Below, one piece after another: positions 16,924 through 25,674 of a DNA stretch of 64,000 bases. Source of the DNA: UBA8231 sp036011085 (lineage in GTDB: Bacteria > Latescibacterota > UBA2968 > UBA8231). The translations under genes were made by a program, and so were the position numbers. The notes beneath the pieces are model-generated. The model had not been told where the DNA came from. It worked only from the letters and a program-made list of their open reading frames with translations, and made no database searches. Every line of letters starts with the position of its first letter. Positions within the stretch are counted from its first letter, which is position 1. The DNA is taken from the NCBI GenBank assembly GCA_036011085.1, contig DASCMS010000053.1:56432-120431 (forward strand). The letters are read 5' to 3'.

Positions 16924-18009
16924 CTAGCGGCGAGCCAGCTCCGCCGACAGGTCGAGGTACAGCTTGATCCCCTCGGGCGTCACGTTCCAGGGGATGTGGT
17001 TGCCGATACACATCATGTACCCCCCGGTCATCTTCGCCGTCTCCACCATGGACTCCACCATCTGGCGGATCTCAGCCGGGTCGTTGCGGGTCAGCACCCT
17101 GCTGTCCCCCTCACCGGCGAGGAAGGGATTGTCGTAGTGCCTGGCGATGGCCTTGTAGTCGGTGTACGGCTCGCTGATAATACCCCGGGCGCCGCAGGCC
17201 ATGACATCGTCGGCAAACTCGGTCATGTTACCGTCGGACATGAAGATGACCTGCTTGCCCGACTCGCGCAGGATGCCCCAGAACTCCTCGTATCGCGGGA
17301 AGATGTACTTGTGCATCCAGGCCGGCGAGCAGACCGGACCACGAGTGTTGACAATGTCGTCGTGGCAGACGACAAAGTTCACCGGCAGGCGGGCAAAGGT
17401 GCGGAAGACACGTCGGTTGATCTCGGCAAACTCGTCCATGATGCGCTCGAAGCGCGGATCCAGGCAGCACTCGAGAAAGAGTTCCCAGCCGAAGGTCAGC
17501 AGGGGCCACATGAACATGGTGTTGTAGAATCCTACGGAGGCCGACGATCCCTCCGGACCCCGCTCCCCTGTGCCCGGAAAGCGAGCCCGGTAACGCTCGT
17601 AGACGATCTCTTCGGTGGTGAAATCAGCCCGCTCCACCACCTCCATATCTGAGAAGTCCCCATGCTCCAGCGGGCTGAAGGCGAACACATCATCGGTGGA
17701 GTGAAACACTGCCTCGCCATGCTCCCAGCTGCCGCTCTCGCCGTCACCCCAGCGTACGGTGTGCCGATCCGGGTTGGAGCTCTGCCCCTCCAGGTCCAGA
17801 CCGGGCGCCGGGATGGGCTCGTCGGTGTCGGGGATGCTGAGACCGAGCTGCGGATACAGCTCCCGCAACCGCAGCCGACATTGGCGCGGCTGCTCGTAGT
17901 AGTCGATCCCGGTCAGATAGGTCTCGGCGTCCGGGCACGACCAGTGCTCCCAGTGTGGTATGGGCGCAGGACTCAGGCCCATGAAACTGTCGTGTCGAGG
18001 ATCACCCAT
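16924..18009 (-). CDS. URO-D-fold protein, divergent (paralogue 1)
   Basis: 361 residues. It belongs to the uroporphyrinogen-decarboxylase/MtaA-like fold: FVVCHDDIVNTRGPVCSPAWMHKYIFPRY holds the family D-D-x5-G-P-x-x-S-P signature, followed by GKQVIFMSDGNMTEFADDV. At the usual zinc-binding His-x-Cys site it has Met-Ser-Asp, so zinc thiol methyl-transfer of the MtaA type looks impossible. It is the most divergent of the nine paralogues and lacks the N-terminal R-E-R-V-x-x-A-L...D-R-V-P signature. AGGAAG precedes ATG 18009. It is transcribed divergently from the glycyl-radical operon that begins at 18106. Confidence 0.8.
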   Translation of the reverse strand: MGDPRHDSFMGLSPAPIPHWEHWSCPDAETYLTGIDYYEQPRQCRLRLRELYPQLGLSIPDTDEPIPAPGLDLEGQSSNPDRHTVRWGDGESGSWEHGEAVFHSTDDVFAFSPLEHGDFSDMEVVERADFTTEEIVYERYRARFPGTGERGPEGSSASVGFYNTMFMWPLLTFGWELFLECCLDPRFERIMDEFAEINRRVFRTFARLPVNFVVCHDDIVNTRGPVCSPAWMHKYIFPRYEEFWGILRESGKQVIFMSDGNMTEFADDVMACGARGIISEPYTDYKAIARHYDNPFLAGEGDSRVLTRNDPAEIRQMVESMVETAKMTGGYMMCIGNHIPWNVTPEGIKLYLDLSAELARR

Positions 18010-18105
18010 TTCTTCCTACCCTTCACATGTCAACGATTTGACGCACGCCCCCACGGGTGCTTTACGTCCTGACCGCTTCAGACATCCTTCCCCCGGAGGA
18101 TCACC

Positions 18106-18492
18106 GTGCCCACGATTCGCAAGATCATGAAGCCCGACCCGATAACGGTGGGTCCAGAAGACTCGATCCAGGCCGTCCTCGAGCTGCTCATCGAGAACAG
18201 GATCAGTGGTGTGCCCGTCGTCGACGCCGACAACTCGATCCTGGGAGTCTTGAGCGAGAAGGATGTACTTAAGGTATTCTACGAACCCGAGTCCGACACA
18301 GTCGCTTCGATCATGACCCACGATCCCACGACCGTCGACATCGAGGCGCCACTGGTCGACGTTGTCGACTGTCTCATGACCCATGACTTCCGCCGGGTGC
18401 TCATCCACGAAAAGGGCAAGCTCGTGGGGCTGATCAGCCGCGCCGACATCATGCCCGCGATTCTCAGGTCACTGCTGCACCGAGTCGGCTGA
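18106..18492 (+). CDS. CBS-domain pair protein
   Basis: 128 residues made of two CBS domains: IMKPDPITVGPEDSIQAVLELLIENRISGVPVVD then SIMTHDPTTVDIEAPLVDVVDCLMTHDFRRVLIHEKGKLVGLISRADIM. Such stand-alone pairs bind adenine nucleotides and act as energy sensors. Start GTG 18106 has GGAGGATC upstream. It is the first gene of the plus-strand train leading into the glycyl-radical enzymes (16-nt gap to the URO-D gene), so it may sense energy state for that pathway (inference). Confidence 0.9.
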   Translation: MPTIRKIMKPDPITVGPEDSIQAVLELLIENRISGVPVVDADNSILGVLSEKDVLKVFYEPESDTVASIMTHDPTTVDIEAPLVDVVDCLMTHDFRRVLIHEKGKLVGLISRADIMPAILRSLLHRVG

Positions 18493-18508
18493 ACCAGGAA
18501 GTGGTACC

Positions 18509-19519
18509 GTGAACTCGCGTGAACGCGTCAGCCTGGCACTGCGCCGGGAGCAGCCGGATCGGGTTCCCTGGTGTGAGCTGGCCGTTGACCGGGCCCTCGC
18601 CCAGCGACTGATGGGGTGGGGTCCCGCCGGCAGCGAAGCCTACAATATGGAGGTCCACCCCTTCACCTTCGAGCAGTCTCTGGCCCTGGCCGAACACCTC
18701 GGACTGGACAACCTCAGTTACGTCCTGCGCGCCCCGGTGTACGCGGAGAAGATCCCGGGAAAGGAGGGGCGACTGTTCTACGGCGACGGCCTCATCCGCT
18801 CGCGCGAAGACCTGAACCTGCTCGACCTCCCCGACCCCCACGACGACGCCCTGTACGAAGGCGCCGCGGAATTCGTCGAGCGCAAAGGCGACTACTCTGC
18901 ATGGTTCATCACCCGCGTCGGCATCTTCCCTACGACCTTGAGCATGGGCCTGGAGACCTTCAGCATCGCCCTGTACGAGGATCTCGGCTTCATCGAGGAA
19001 GTGCTCAACACCTATGTCGATTGGGCCGTCGTCGTCGCCCAGCGCGTCTGTGAACTCGGTTTCGACGCCTACGTGTCCACCGACGATATGGCCTTCGGCA
19101 CCGGCCCGTTCTTCTCGCCCCAGGTCCTGCGCGATGTGGTGATGCCCGGCTTCCGGCGTGTCGCCGAGCATATCAGCATTCCCTGGATCATCCACAGCGA
19201 CGGCAACATGCTGCCCTTCATGGACGACCTGATGAGCCTCGGGATCGCCGGCATGCATCCTTTCGAGAAGGATGCCATGGATATCGCCGCCGCCAAGCGC
19301 CAGTTTGGCGACCGTCTTTGTATATTGGGCAACGTGGACCTGAATATCCTCGGCATGGGTACGCCGAAAGAGGTGGAGGACGAGGTGCGCTACCTGATCG
19401 ACAACGTCGGCCCCGGCGGCGGTTATATCATCAGCAGTGGCAACTCTCTGGCCGCCTATGTGCTGCCCGAGAACGCCAATGCCATGGCCGCCGCCGTGCG
19501 CAGCTACGGCAGGTACTGA
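18509..19519 (+). CDS. URO-D-fold protein with HSDG motif (paralogue 2)
   Basis: 336 residues. The family N-terminus SRERVSLALRREQPDRVPW is followed by YVSTDDMAFGTGPFFSPQVLRDVVMPGFRR and IHSDGNMLPFMDDLMSLGI. The zinc-site His-x-Cys of MtaA/MtbA is His229-Ser-Asp231 here. The ending, GPGGGYIISSGNSL, is typical of the fold. This is not a heme-pathway HemE: the RQAGR substrate motif is missing. GTG 18509 has AGGAAG upstream, and the TGA overlaps the activase ATG by one base, so it is translationally coupled to the glycyl-radical activase. Confidence 0.85.
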   Translation: MNSRERVSLALRREQPDRVPWCELAVDRALAQRLMGWGPAGSEAYNMEVHPFTFEQSLALAEHLGLDNLSYVLRAPVYAEKIPGKEGRLFYGDGLIRSREDLNLLDLPDPHDDALYEGAAEFVERKGDYSAWFITRVGIFPTTLSMGLETFSIALYEDLGFIEEVLNTYVDWAVVVAQRVCELGFDAYVSTDDMAFGTGPFFSPQVLRDVVMPGFRRVAEHISIPWIIHSDGNMLPFMDDLMSLGIAGMHPFEKDAMDIAAAKRQFGDRLCILGNVDLNILGMGTPKEVEDEVRYLIDNVGPGGGYIISSGNSLAAYVLPENANAMAAAVRSYGRY

Positions 19520-20433
19520 TGGCGCCGCTGAAGGCCCTGATTTTCGACATCAAGAAGTTTGCCATCCACGATGGCCCGGGCATCCGCACCACCGTGTTCT
19601 TCAAAGGCTGCCCCCTGGCCTGCTGGTGGTGCCACAACCCCGAGGCCATGCTGCCGCGACCTGAACTGGTGCTGTTCGAGGAAAAATGCATCTCTTGCGG
19701 CGAATGTTTCCGCGTCTGTCCCGAGCAGGCCCACGAACTGTTGCCGGACGGCGAACGTGTCTACCACCGCGATCGCTGTGTCCAGTGTGGCAGTTGCACC
19801 GAGGTCTGCTACGCCGAAGCGCTGGTGATGGAGGGCCGGGAAGTGACGGTAGCCGACCTGATGGTGGAACTGCTCAAGGACCTCCCCTTCTACGAGAACT
19901 CGGGTGGCGGCGTCACCCTCTCCGGTGGCGAACCCACCATGCAGCACGAGTTCGCCCTGGCCCTGCTCCAGGAGTGCAAGGCGGAGGGCCTGCATACCGC
20001 GGTGGATACCTCCGGCCAGACACCGTGGCGGATCCTGGAGACGCTGCTGCCATACATCGATCTCTTCCTCTACGACGTCAAGCACATCGACAAGGGCAGC
20101 CACCGGCGACACACCGGCACCGACAACCGTCGGATTCTCGACAACCTCGAACGTCTGGGCGCCAGTGGCACGCCGATCGAAATCCGCATGCCCATCATTC
20201 CCACGATCAATGACGATGGCGAGGGTGTGGAGCGTACCGCCCGCATGCTGGCCGGGATCGACGCCATCACCCGTATTCAATTGTTACCGTATCACAAACT
20301 GGGCGCCTCGAAGTACGCCCGACTCGAGATGGAATATCAACTGGCGGAGATAGAGCCACCGTCGGCGGCTCACATGGAAGACCTCGCTGGAAGGCTCCGC
20401 TCTCACGGCCTCGAAGTCAGCGTCGGCAGCTGA
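19519..20433 (+). CDS. glycyl-radical enzyme activating enzyme (radical SAM)
   Basis: 304 residues of PflA/activase type. The radical-SAM CX3CX2C cluster is Cys31, Cys35, Cys38 (GCPLACWWCHNPE). Two inserted 4Fe-4S ferredoxin motifs lie at Cys57/60/63/67 and Cys87/90/93/97, as in activases of glycerol dehydratase, CutC and related enzymes. The SAM-binding GGE is in SGGGVTLSGGEPTMQ. It installs the glycyl radical under anoxic conditions. Lying between the URO-D gene (1-nt overlap) and GRE1 (19-nt gap), it probably serves GRE1 and perhaps GRE2, which has no activase of its own. Confidence 0.95.
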   Translation: MAPLKALIFDIKKFAIHDGPGIRTTVFFKGCPLACWWCHNPEAMLPRPELVLFEEKCISCGECFRVCPEQAHELLPDGERVYHRDRCVQCGSCTEVCYAEALVMEGREVTVADLMVELLKDLPFYENSGGGVTLSGGEPTMQHEFALALLQECKAEGLHTAVDTSGQTPWRILETLLPYIDLFLYDVKHIDKGSHRRHTGTDNRRILDNLERLGASGTPIEIRMPIIPTINDDGEGVERTARMLAGIDAITRIQLLPYHKLGASKYARLEMEYQLAEIEPPSAAHMEDLAGRLRSHGLEVSVGS

Positions 20434-20452
20434 CGCGGAGGAGAACGCACAG

Positions 20453-22468
20453 ATGCAGTTATTGGACCTGGATCCCGGCAGCCGCAGCCACGCGCTGCGC
20501 GAGATGTACTGGAACGATGACCACGAAGGTCGCCGCGAGACCCGTTTTGTCGCCGGGTCGGAGACGCCCGGCCTGGTGGGCAAGGCCCGCGACTTCCAGA
20601 TCCTGCTGGAGGCGACGCCGGTGGTCATGCAGCCCGTCGACCTGCTGGTGGGCGTCAGCCTGGTCGTTCCGGCCGAAGGCAGCAGCATCGACCTGGGCGA
20701 GTACGACGGACATTACACGCCTGGCAATGCCAACATCCTGCAGAAGGGTCTGGCCGGGATCCGCGACCGTGCCGACGACAAGCTGGCCACCGAGACCGAC
20801 CCGGAGAAGTGCGATTTCCTCGAAGCCACGTCGATCGCCTACGGGGCGGTCCTCCAGTTCGTGGAACGACATGCCACTCACGTCGAGGCACTGGCCGATG
20901 AAGAGGCGGACCCGACCCGGCGGCAGGAGTTGACCCGGGCCGCCGCCTCCTGCCGTGAGCTGGTCGCCGGACCGCCGACGAGTTTCCAGGCCGGTCTGCA
21001 GATGATGTGGTTCACCTTCATGTTCGGCGCCCGGGGCAGCATCGGCCGCTTCGACCAGTGGATGTACCCCCTCTACCGCGCCGACATCGACTCCGGCAAT
21101 CTGACTCAGGAGCAGGCCCAGGAACTGCTCGAGAACTACTTCGTCAAGCTGAACTACTTCGCCGGCAACAATGACTCGCTGCGCAACATCGCGCTGGCCG
21201 GCCAGACCCCCCAGGGCGAGGACGCCTGCAATGAGCTGACAGACATGTGTCTGCTCGCCGGCGGCAAGCTGATGCTCCCCGAGCCCAAGCTCAACGTCCG
21301 GTTCCACGCCGGCTCGCCGCCGGAGTTGCTGGAGCTGTCCTGCCGCCTCACCTGCAAGGGTCTGAGCAACCCGGCCTACTTCAACGACGAGGTGGCGATC
21401 CCCGGCCTGCTGGCCATGGGGATCCCTCTCGAGGACGCGCGTGATTACTGCAACGATGGCTGTTCTGAGCTGATCATCGGCGGCAAGTGCACGATCCACT
21501 TCCGCAACTTCGACTCCCTGCCCATGCTGAGCGAGACCGTGAAGCGTGGCGAGGAGGCCGCCTTCGACAACTTCTCCGAGGTCATGTCAGACTTCCAGGA
21601 GCGCCTGGAGGAGGAGATTCCCGAAGGTCACGGCCCCAAACGGGCCGTGACCTTCCCCTACTTCGCTGCCAGTCTGGATGATTGCCTCGAAGAAGCATCG
21701 GTCACCGGTGCCCGCTACAGCATTCGCGGCAGTATCCCGTCACAGATGAGCAACGTCGCCGACGGCCTGGCGGCGATCCAGAGATTCATCTTCGATGAGG
21801 AAAGCCTGACCTGGGAGGAACTGAATCAGGCCCTGCGGGATGACTTCGAGGGACATGAGCCGCTGCGACAGAGAATCCTGAACCGGGCGCCGAAGGTCGG
21901 CAACGACGACGACGAAGTGGACGGCATCCTCAAAGAGGTGAGCGAGAAGTTCTGCGATGCCGTCCTCGAGCGGACGCCGACCCCGGTGGGGCCCGGCCTC
22001 AAGACGGGCGCCGGATTCATGACCTTCGGTATCCATCGGCGCCGGTTCCTGCCCGCTACACCCGACGGCCGCCGACACGAGGACAATGTGGCCAGCAGTT
22101 TCTCACCTGCCCTGGGCCGTGACCGCAACAGCCCCACGGCGGTGCTTAAGTCGACCAGCAAAGTCGACCTGCGCAAGGCGGGTCACGGCTCGGTCCTCGA
22201 CATGGCCTTTCACCCGACAGCACTGAAGGGCGAGGAGGGCTGGCGCAAGTTCGTTTCCTTCGTCGACACCTTCCTGAAGCTGCCCTGCACGACGACGCTT
22301 CAGGCCAATGTCATCGACAGGGCGACCCTGCTCGCCGCCCGCGAGAATCCCACCGACCCGCAGTATCGCACCCTCCTGGTACGGGTGTGGGGATTCTCCA
22401 CTGTCTTCGTCAGTCTCGATCCGGCATTGCAGCAGCACGTCATCGAGCGCACGGAACACGTGCTGTGA
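20453..22468 (+). CDS. glycyl radical enzyme GRE1 (Cys-x-Glu type)
   Basis: 671 residues, shorter than the usual 780-850, the difference being at the N-terminus. The active-site loop reads DYCNDGCSELI with Cys337 and Glu339, the Cys-x-Glu arrangement of dehydratase/lyase-type enzymes. The glycyl-radical loop is VRVWGFSTVF with Gly647, 24 residues from the end; the usual motif is R-V-x-G-[FYW]-[ST]. The Cys-Gly spacing of 310 is normal. The substrate is unknown. Candidates from the family are diols, hydroxy acids or sulfonates. GGAGGAG precedes ATG 20453. It is followed after 14 nt by a URO-D gene. Confidence 0.92.
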   Translation: MQLLDLDPGSRSHALREMYWNDDHEGRRETRFVAGSETPGLVGKARDFQILLEATPVVMQPVDLLVGVSLVVPAEGSSIDLGEYDGHYTPGNANILQKGLAGIRDRADDKLATETDPEKCDFLEATSIAYGAVLQFVERHATHVEALADEEADPTRRQELTRAAASCRELVAGPPTSFQAGLQMMWFTFMFGARGSIGRFDQWMYPLYRADIDSGNLTQEQAQELLENYFVKLNYFAGNNDSLRNIALAGQTPQGEDACNELTDMCLLAGGKLMLPEPKLNVRFHAGSPPELLELSCRLTCKGLSNPAYFNDEVAIPGLLAMGIPLEDARDYCNDGCSELIIGGKCTIHFRNFDSLPMLSETVKRGEEAAFDNFSEVMSDFQERLEEEIPEGHGPKRAVTFPYFAASLDDCLEEASVTGARYSIRGSIPSQMSNVADGLAAIQRFIFDEESLTWEELNQALRDDFEGHEPLRQRILNRAPKVGNDDDEVDGILKEVSEKFCDAVLERTPTPVGPGLKTGAGFMTFGIHRRRFLPATPDGRRHEDNVASSFSPALGRDRNSPTAVLKSTSKVDLRKAGHGSVLDMAFHPTALKGEEGWRKFVSFVDTFLKLPCTTTLQANVIDRATLLAARENPTDPQYRTLLVRVWGFSTVFVSLDPALQQHVIERTEHVL

Positions 22469-22482
22469 TCTTGTTCAACTAG

Positions 22483-23514
22483 GTGGATTGCCGCGAGCGG
22501 TATGTCCGCGCCCTTACCTTCGACGGACCCGACCGGGCGCCGCTGATGCATCACACCATCGGCGGCGCCTGGCGTGTACACGGCGAGGCACTGACGGCAC
22601 TCTACGCGGAGTATCCCAGCGATGTTCTGCTGTCGGCCACCAAACATGGTCCCTTCACCTACCACGACTGCCAGCGCGGGGCCTGGGCTGACGGTGAAAC
22701 CACGCGCGACGACTGGGGCTGCCAGTGGTTGTGGAACACTCCCGACTACATGGGACAGACCGTCGACCATCCCCTGAAGGACTGGTCGGACCTGGCGGGT
22801 TACCGGCCACCTGACCCGATGACGGGCGAACAGGGCGTGCAGCAGATGGTGGCCGAAGTCGATGCCGACGATCACCGGCACTTCGTCTTCGTCGACGGCG
22901 GCGAGGTCTTCCAGCGCATGTTCTTCCTCCGCGGTATGGAAGAACTGCTCATCGACCTGCACGAAGACCGTCCCGAGATCTACACGCTGCGCGACATGAT
23001 CACCGACCATTGCCTGCAGCGGATCACCCGGTGGTTGGCTACCGACCGAGTGGACGGTGTCATCCTGCGCGACGACTGGGGCACGCAGACGTCCCTGATG
23101 GTCGAGCCTGCCGTGTGGCGCCGTGTATTTAAGCCAGCGTACGCACGCCTGGTCGACGCCATCCACGACGGCGGCGCCTATGCCAGCTTTCACTCCGACG
23201 GCGTCATCTCGGCAATCGTACCGGATCTCGTTGAGATCGGCTGTGACGAGCTCAACCCGCAGGTCCAGTTGATGGATCTGGAGGGCTTGAGTCGCGACTT
23301 CAACGGTCGTGTCTGTATCCGTGCCGACATCGATCGGCAGCAGACGCTGCCCTACGGCACGCCGGACGACGTACGGGAGTTGGTGTCGCGGCTGTTCGCT
23401 GCCTTTGGCCGTGACGGCGGCGGCTACGTGGGCTGGGGTGAGATGAGTTCCGACGTCCCCCTGGCCAATTGCGAGGCCATGCTGCAGGCGATCGTGGCAT
23501 TGCGGTACGAGTAG
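22483..23514 (+). CDS. URO-D-fold protein with HSDG motif (paralogue 3)
   Basis: 343 residues, start GTG 22483, 14 nt after GRE1. The N-terminus CRERYVRALTFDGPDRAPL is the family signature. VILRDDWGTQTSLMVEPAVWRRVFKPAY and FHSDGVISAIVPDLVEIG follow, with Asp replacing the zinc-site Cys. It lies sandwiched between GRE1 and GRE2 (26 nt), so it is almost certainly produced with them. A product-handling or second lyase/transferase step in the same pathway is the natural inference; the reaction is not known. Confidence 0.85.
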   Translation: MDCRERYVRALTFDGPDRAPLMHHTIGGAWRVHGEALTALYAEYPSDVLLSATKHGPFTYHDCQRGAWADGETTRDDWGCQWLWNTPDYMGQTVDHPLKDWSDLAGYRPPDPMTGEQGVQQMVAEVDADDHRHFVFVDGGEVFQRMFFLRGMEELLIDLHEDRPEIYTLRDMITDHCLQRITRWLATDRVDGVILRDDWGTQTSLMVEPAVWRRVFKPAYARLVDAIHDGGAYASFHSDGVISAIVPDLVEIGCDELNPQVQLMDLEGLSRDFNGRVCIRADIDRQQTLPYGTPDDVRELVSRLFAAFGRDGGGYVGWGEMSSDVPLANCEAMLQAIVALRYE

Positions 23515-23540
23515 CCCTTCTCAAAGGCGAAGATCCGACC

Positions 23541-25661
23541 ATGACCGAGCTGCTGACCAAAGCCGTACGCAGTACCACCCTGGAACGACTGCGCAAGACT
23601 GTCGAGGCCGATCTCCACGTTCAAGGTATGTCGCAGCCACTGCAACTGGGCCAGGGGCTGTACCATCTCCTCGACCACATCGACCTGCCCGTCGAGAGTA
23701 CCGACCTGATCGTGGGGCGTATTCTGGAGGAGGTCCCCGACGACGAGGGTGAGGCCTTCTTCCAGACTACAGTCGCGGCTTGGAACGGGCGCGCCATCGC
23801 GCCCTGGATGCAGGACGGCGGCCACGAGTGCTTCGCCTGGCAACGCCTGCTCGACCTGGGACTGGTCGGCCTGGAAGAATACGCCCGCGCAGCTCTCGAC
23901 GAACGGGAGGCCCGCCGGGAGAGCGAGGCAACCCTCGACTTCCTGCGCGGCGCGATCGGCGTCTACCAGGCTTTTCGCAACTACGCCCGACGATACGGAG
24001 AGCGAGCCCGCGAGGCCGGGCTCCACGTTGCCGCCGACCACTGCACCGCCGTCGCCGACCACCCGCCGCAGACCTTTGCCGAGGCCCTGCAGTTGATCTG
24101 GCTCGTGGGCAACGTCTACTGCACCATGGCGGCGACGAATCCCACCCTGACCTTTGGCCGGCTCGACGTGCTCCTGCTGCCCTTCTACCGGCGAGACCTG
24201 GCGAAAGGGATCCTCACCCGTGATCAGGCCGGCGATATGGTTGCCGATTTCTTTTACAAGAACAACCTGATCCTGGGCCGTGGTGAGCACCAGATGAGCG
24301 GTGGCTCCGAAATCGATACCGGCTGGCAGCGCAATCTCACCTACGACGCCCCGCAGTACGTGGTGCTGGGTGGGTATCGGGCAGATGGGTCGCCGGTGGC
24401 GGACGAGCTGACCGGTCTCTTCCTGGAGCGCGTCGACCCGCGTTATGAGAACCCCGTGATGGTGCTGCGTTATACGAAGAATCTCCCCGATGACATCTGG
24501 CGACTGGCCTGCGACAAGATGCGCAGCAACGCCAGCTTCATGGTCTACAACGACGAAGACATCATCCCCGCCATGCAGCACTGTGGCATCGATGCCGAGG
24601 ACGCCGTGGGCTACACCATGCACGGCTGCAACTGGCCCGACATCCCCGGCCTTCAACGGGAGATTGGTAACCACCAGGCCGTCCTGCCCCGTTATGTCCT
24701 CGATGGCCTCTTCAGCTTCGACGGCGAGTTGCCTGCCATCGACGCCCTCTACGAGCGCACACTCGAGTGCTTCCGGGAGGAGATCTCCGCCCAGTGCGAG
24801 CAGATCCGTCAGACACGCCGCGCCTGGGAGACCGAGGCGCCTGGTGCCCTGCGCGTGGACGACTGCTTCCTGGACGGTCCCGTGGGCCGGGCGCGCTCCT
24901 GGCGAATGGGCGGCGTGCGCTACATGACCCTCACCTGCGCCATATCCGGCCTCGCCACTGCCGTCGACTGTCTCACCGCCATCGACGAGCTGGTAGTGAC
25001 ATCAGATGGCCTGTCTCTCGGCGATCTGCAACGGTCCCTGCGTGGTGATTTTGCCGGGCAGGAGACCGTGCGCAAGCTCTGTCTGCGAGCCCCGAAGTTC
25101 GGCCAGGACGACGAGCGGGCCGACGCCCACGCTGTGCGCCTCCTCGACGGCGTCCTGGCTGAGATTGACCGCGCCGGGGCGGTGGGCACCGAGGATGAGG
25201 TCATCGTCTTCCGCTGCCTGGAAACCGACATGCGCCACATCCGCCTTGGTGGGGAGATCGGCGCTACGCCCGACGGCCGCCACGCCGGACAACCCCTCAG
25301 CGAGAACACATCTCCCTACCCGGGTTCCTGCCGCCACGGCCTCACCGCCATGCTCAAGTCCGTCGCCAAGCTGCCGTTGACCGGGATCAACTCGGGGGCC
25401 CTCAACATCCGTCTGCAGCCCGATCTGGTGGAAGGCGCCGTAGGGCTCGACAGACTCACCGCCCTGCTGCGTACCTACTTCGACCTGGGCGGCCTGCAGA
25501 CACAGCTGTCCGTCCACTCCGTCGAACAGCTACGCGAGGCACAACAGCATCCGGAAGAGCATCGCGACCTGATGGTGCGCATCACCGGCTACAGCGCCGT
25601 CTTCGTCGACATGGCCAGACACGCACAGGACGAAATCATACGCCGCCAGGAAATGGCATAA
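23541..25661 (+). CDS. glycyl radical enzyme GRE2 (Gly-Cys-Asn-Trp type)
   Basis: 706 residues from ATG 23541. The C-terminal radical loop VRITGYSAVFVDM has Gly683, and the catalytic Cys is Cys363 in YTMHGCNWPDIPG (320 residues apart, normal). The residue two after Cys is Trp, not the Glu that acts as general base in the dehydratases (glycerol, propanediol, choline, hydroxyproline, isethionate enzymes). It therefore belongs to a different functional class, shared with GRE3. It lies 26 nt after a URO-D gene and 13 nt before the IlvD-type dehydratase. It probably relies on the activase at 19519. Confidence 0.92.
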   Translation: MTELLTKAVRSTTLERLRKTVEADLHVQGMSQPLQLGQGLYHLLDHIDLPVESTDLIVGRILEEVPDDEGEAFFQTTVAAWNGRAIAPWMQDGGHECFAWQRLLDLGLVGLEEYARAALDEREARRESEATLDFLRGAIGVYQAFRNYARRYGERAREAGLHVAADHCTAVADHPPQTFAEALQLIWLVGNVYCTMAATNPTLTFGRLDVLLLPFYRRDLAKGILTRDQAGDMVADFFYKNNLILGRGEHQMSGGSEIDTGWQRNLTYDAPQYVVLGGYRADGSPVADELTGLFLERVDPRYENPVMVLRYTKNLPDDIWRLACDKMRSNASFMVYNDEDIIPAMQHCGIDAEDAVGYTMHGCNWPDIPGLQREIGNHQAVLPRYVLDGLFSFDGELPAIDALYERTLECFREEISAQCEQIRQTRRAWETEAPGALRVDDCFLDGPVGRARSWRMGGVRYMTLTCAISGLATAVDCLTAIDELVVTSDGLSLGDLQRSLRGDFAGQETVRKLCLRAPKFGQDDERADAHAVRLLDGVLAEIDRAGAVGTEDEVIVFRCLETDMRHIRLGGEIGATPDGRHAGQPLSENTSPYPGSCRHGLTAMLKSVAKLPLTGINSGALNIRLQPDLVEGAVGLDRLTALLRTYFDLGGLQTQLSVHSVEQLREAQQHPEEHRDLMVRITGYSAVFVDMARHAQDEIIRRQEMA

Positions 25662-25674
25662 GGAGAGCAGGAAC

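Noticed and set aside
18509..19519. HemE-type uroporphyrinogen decarboxylase of heme synthesis
   Set aside because: The N-terminal substrate motif of HemE is absent in all nine paralogues, and no other heme gene is near.
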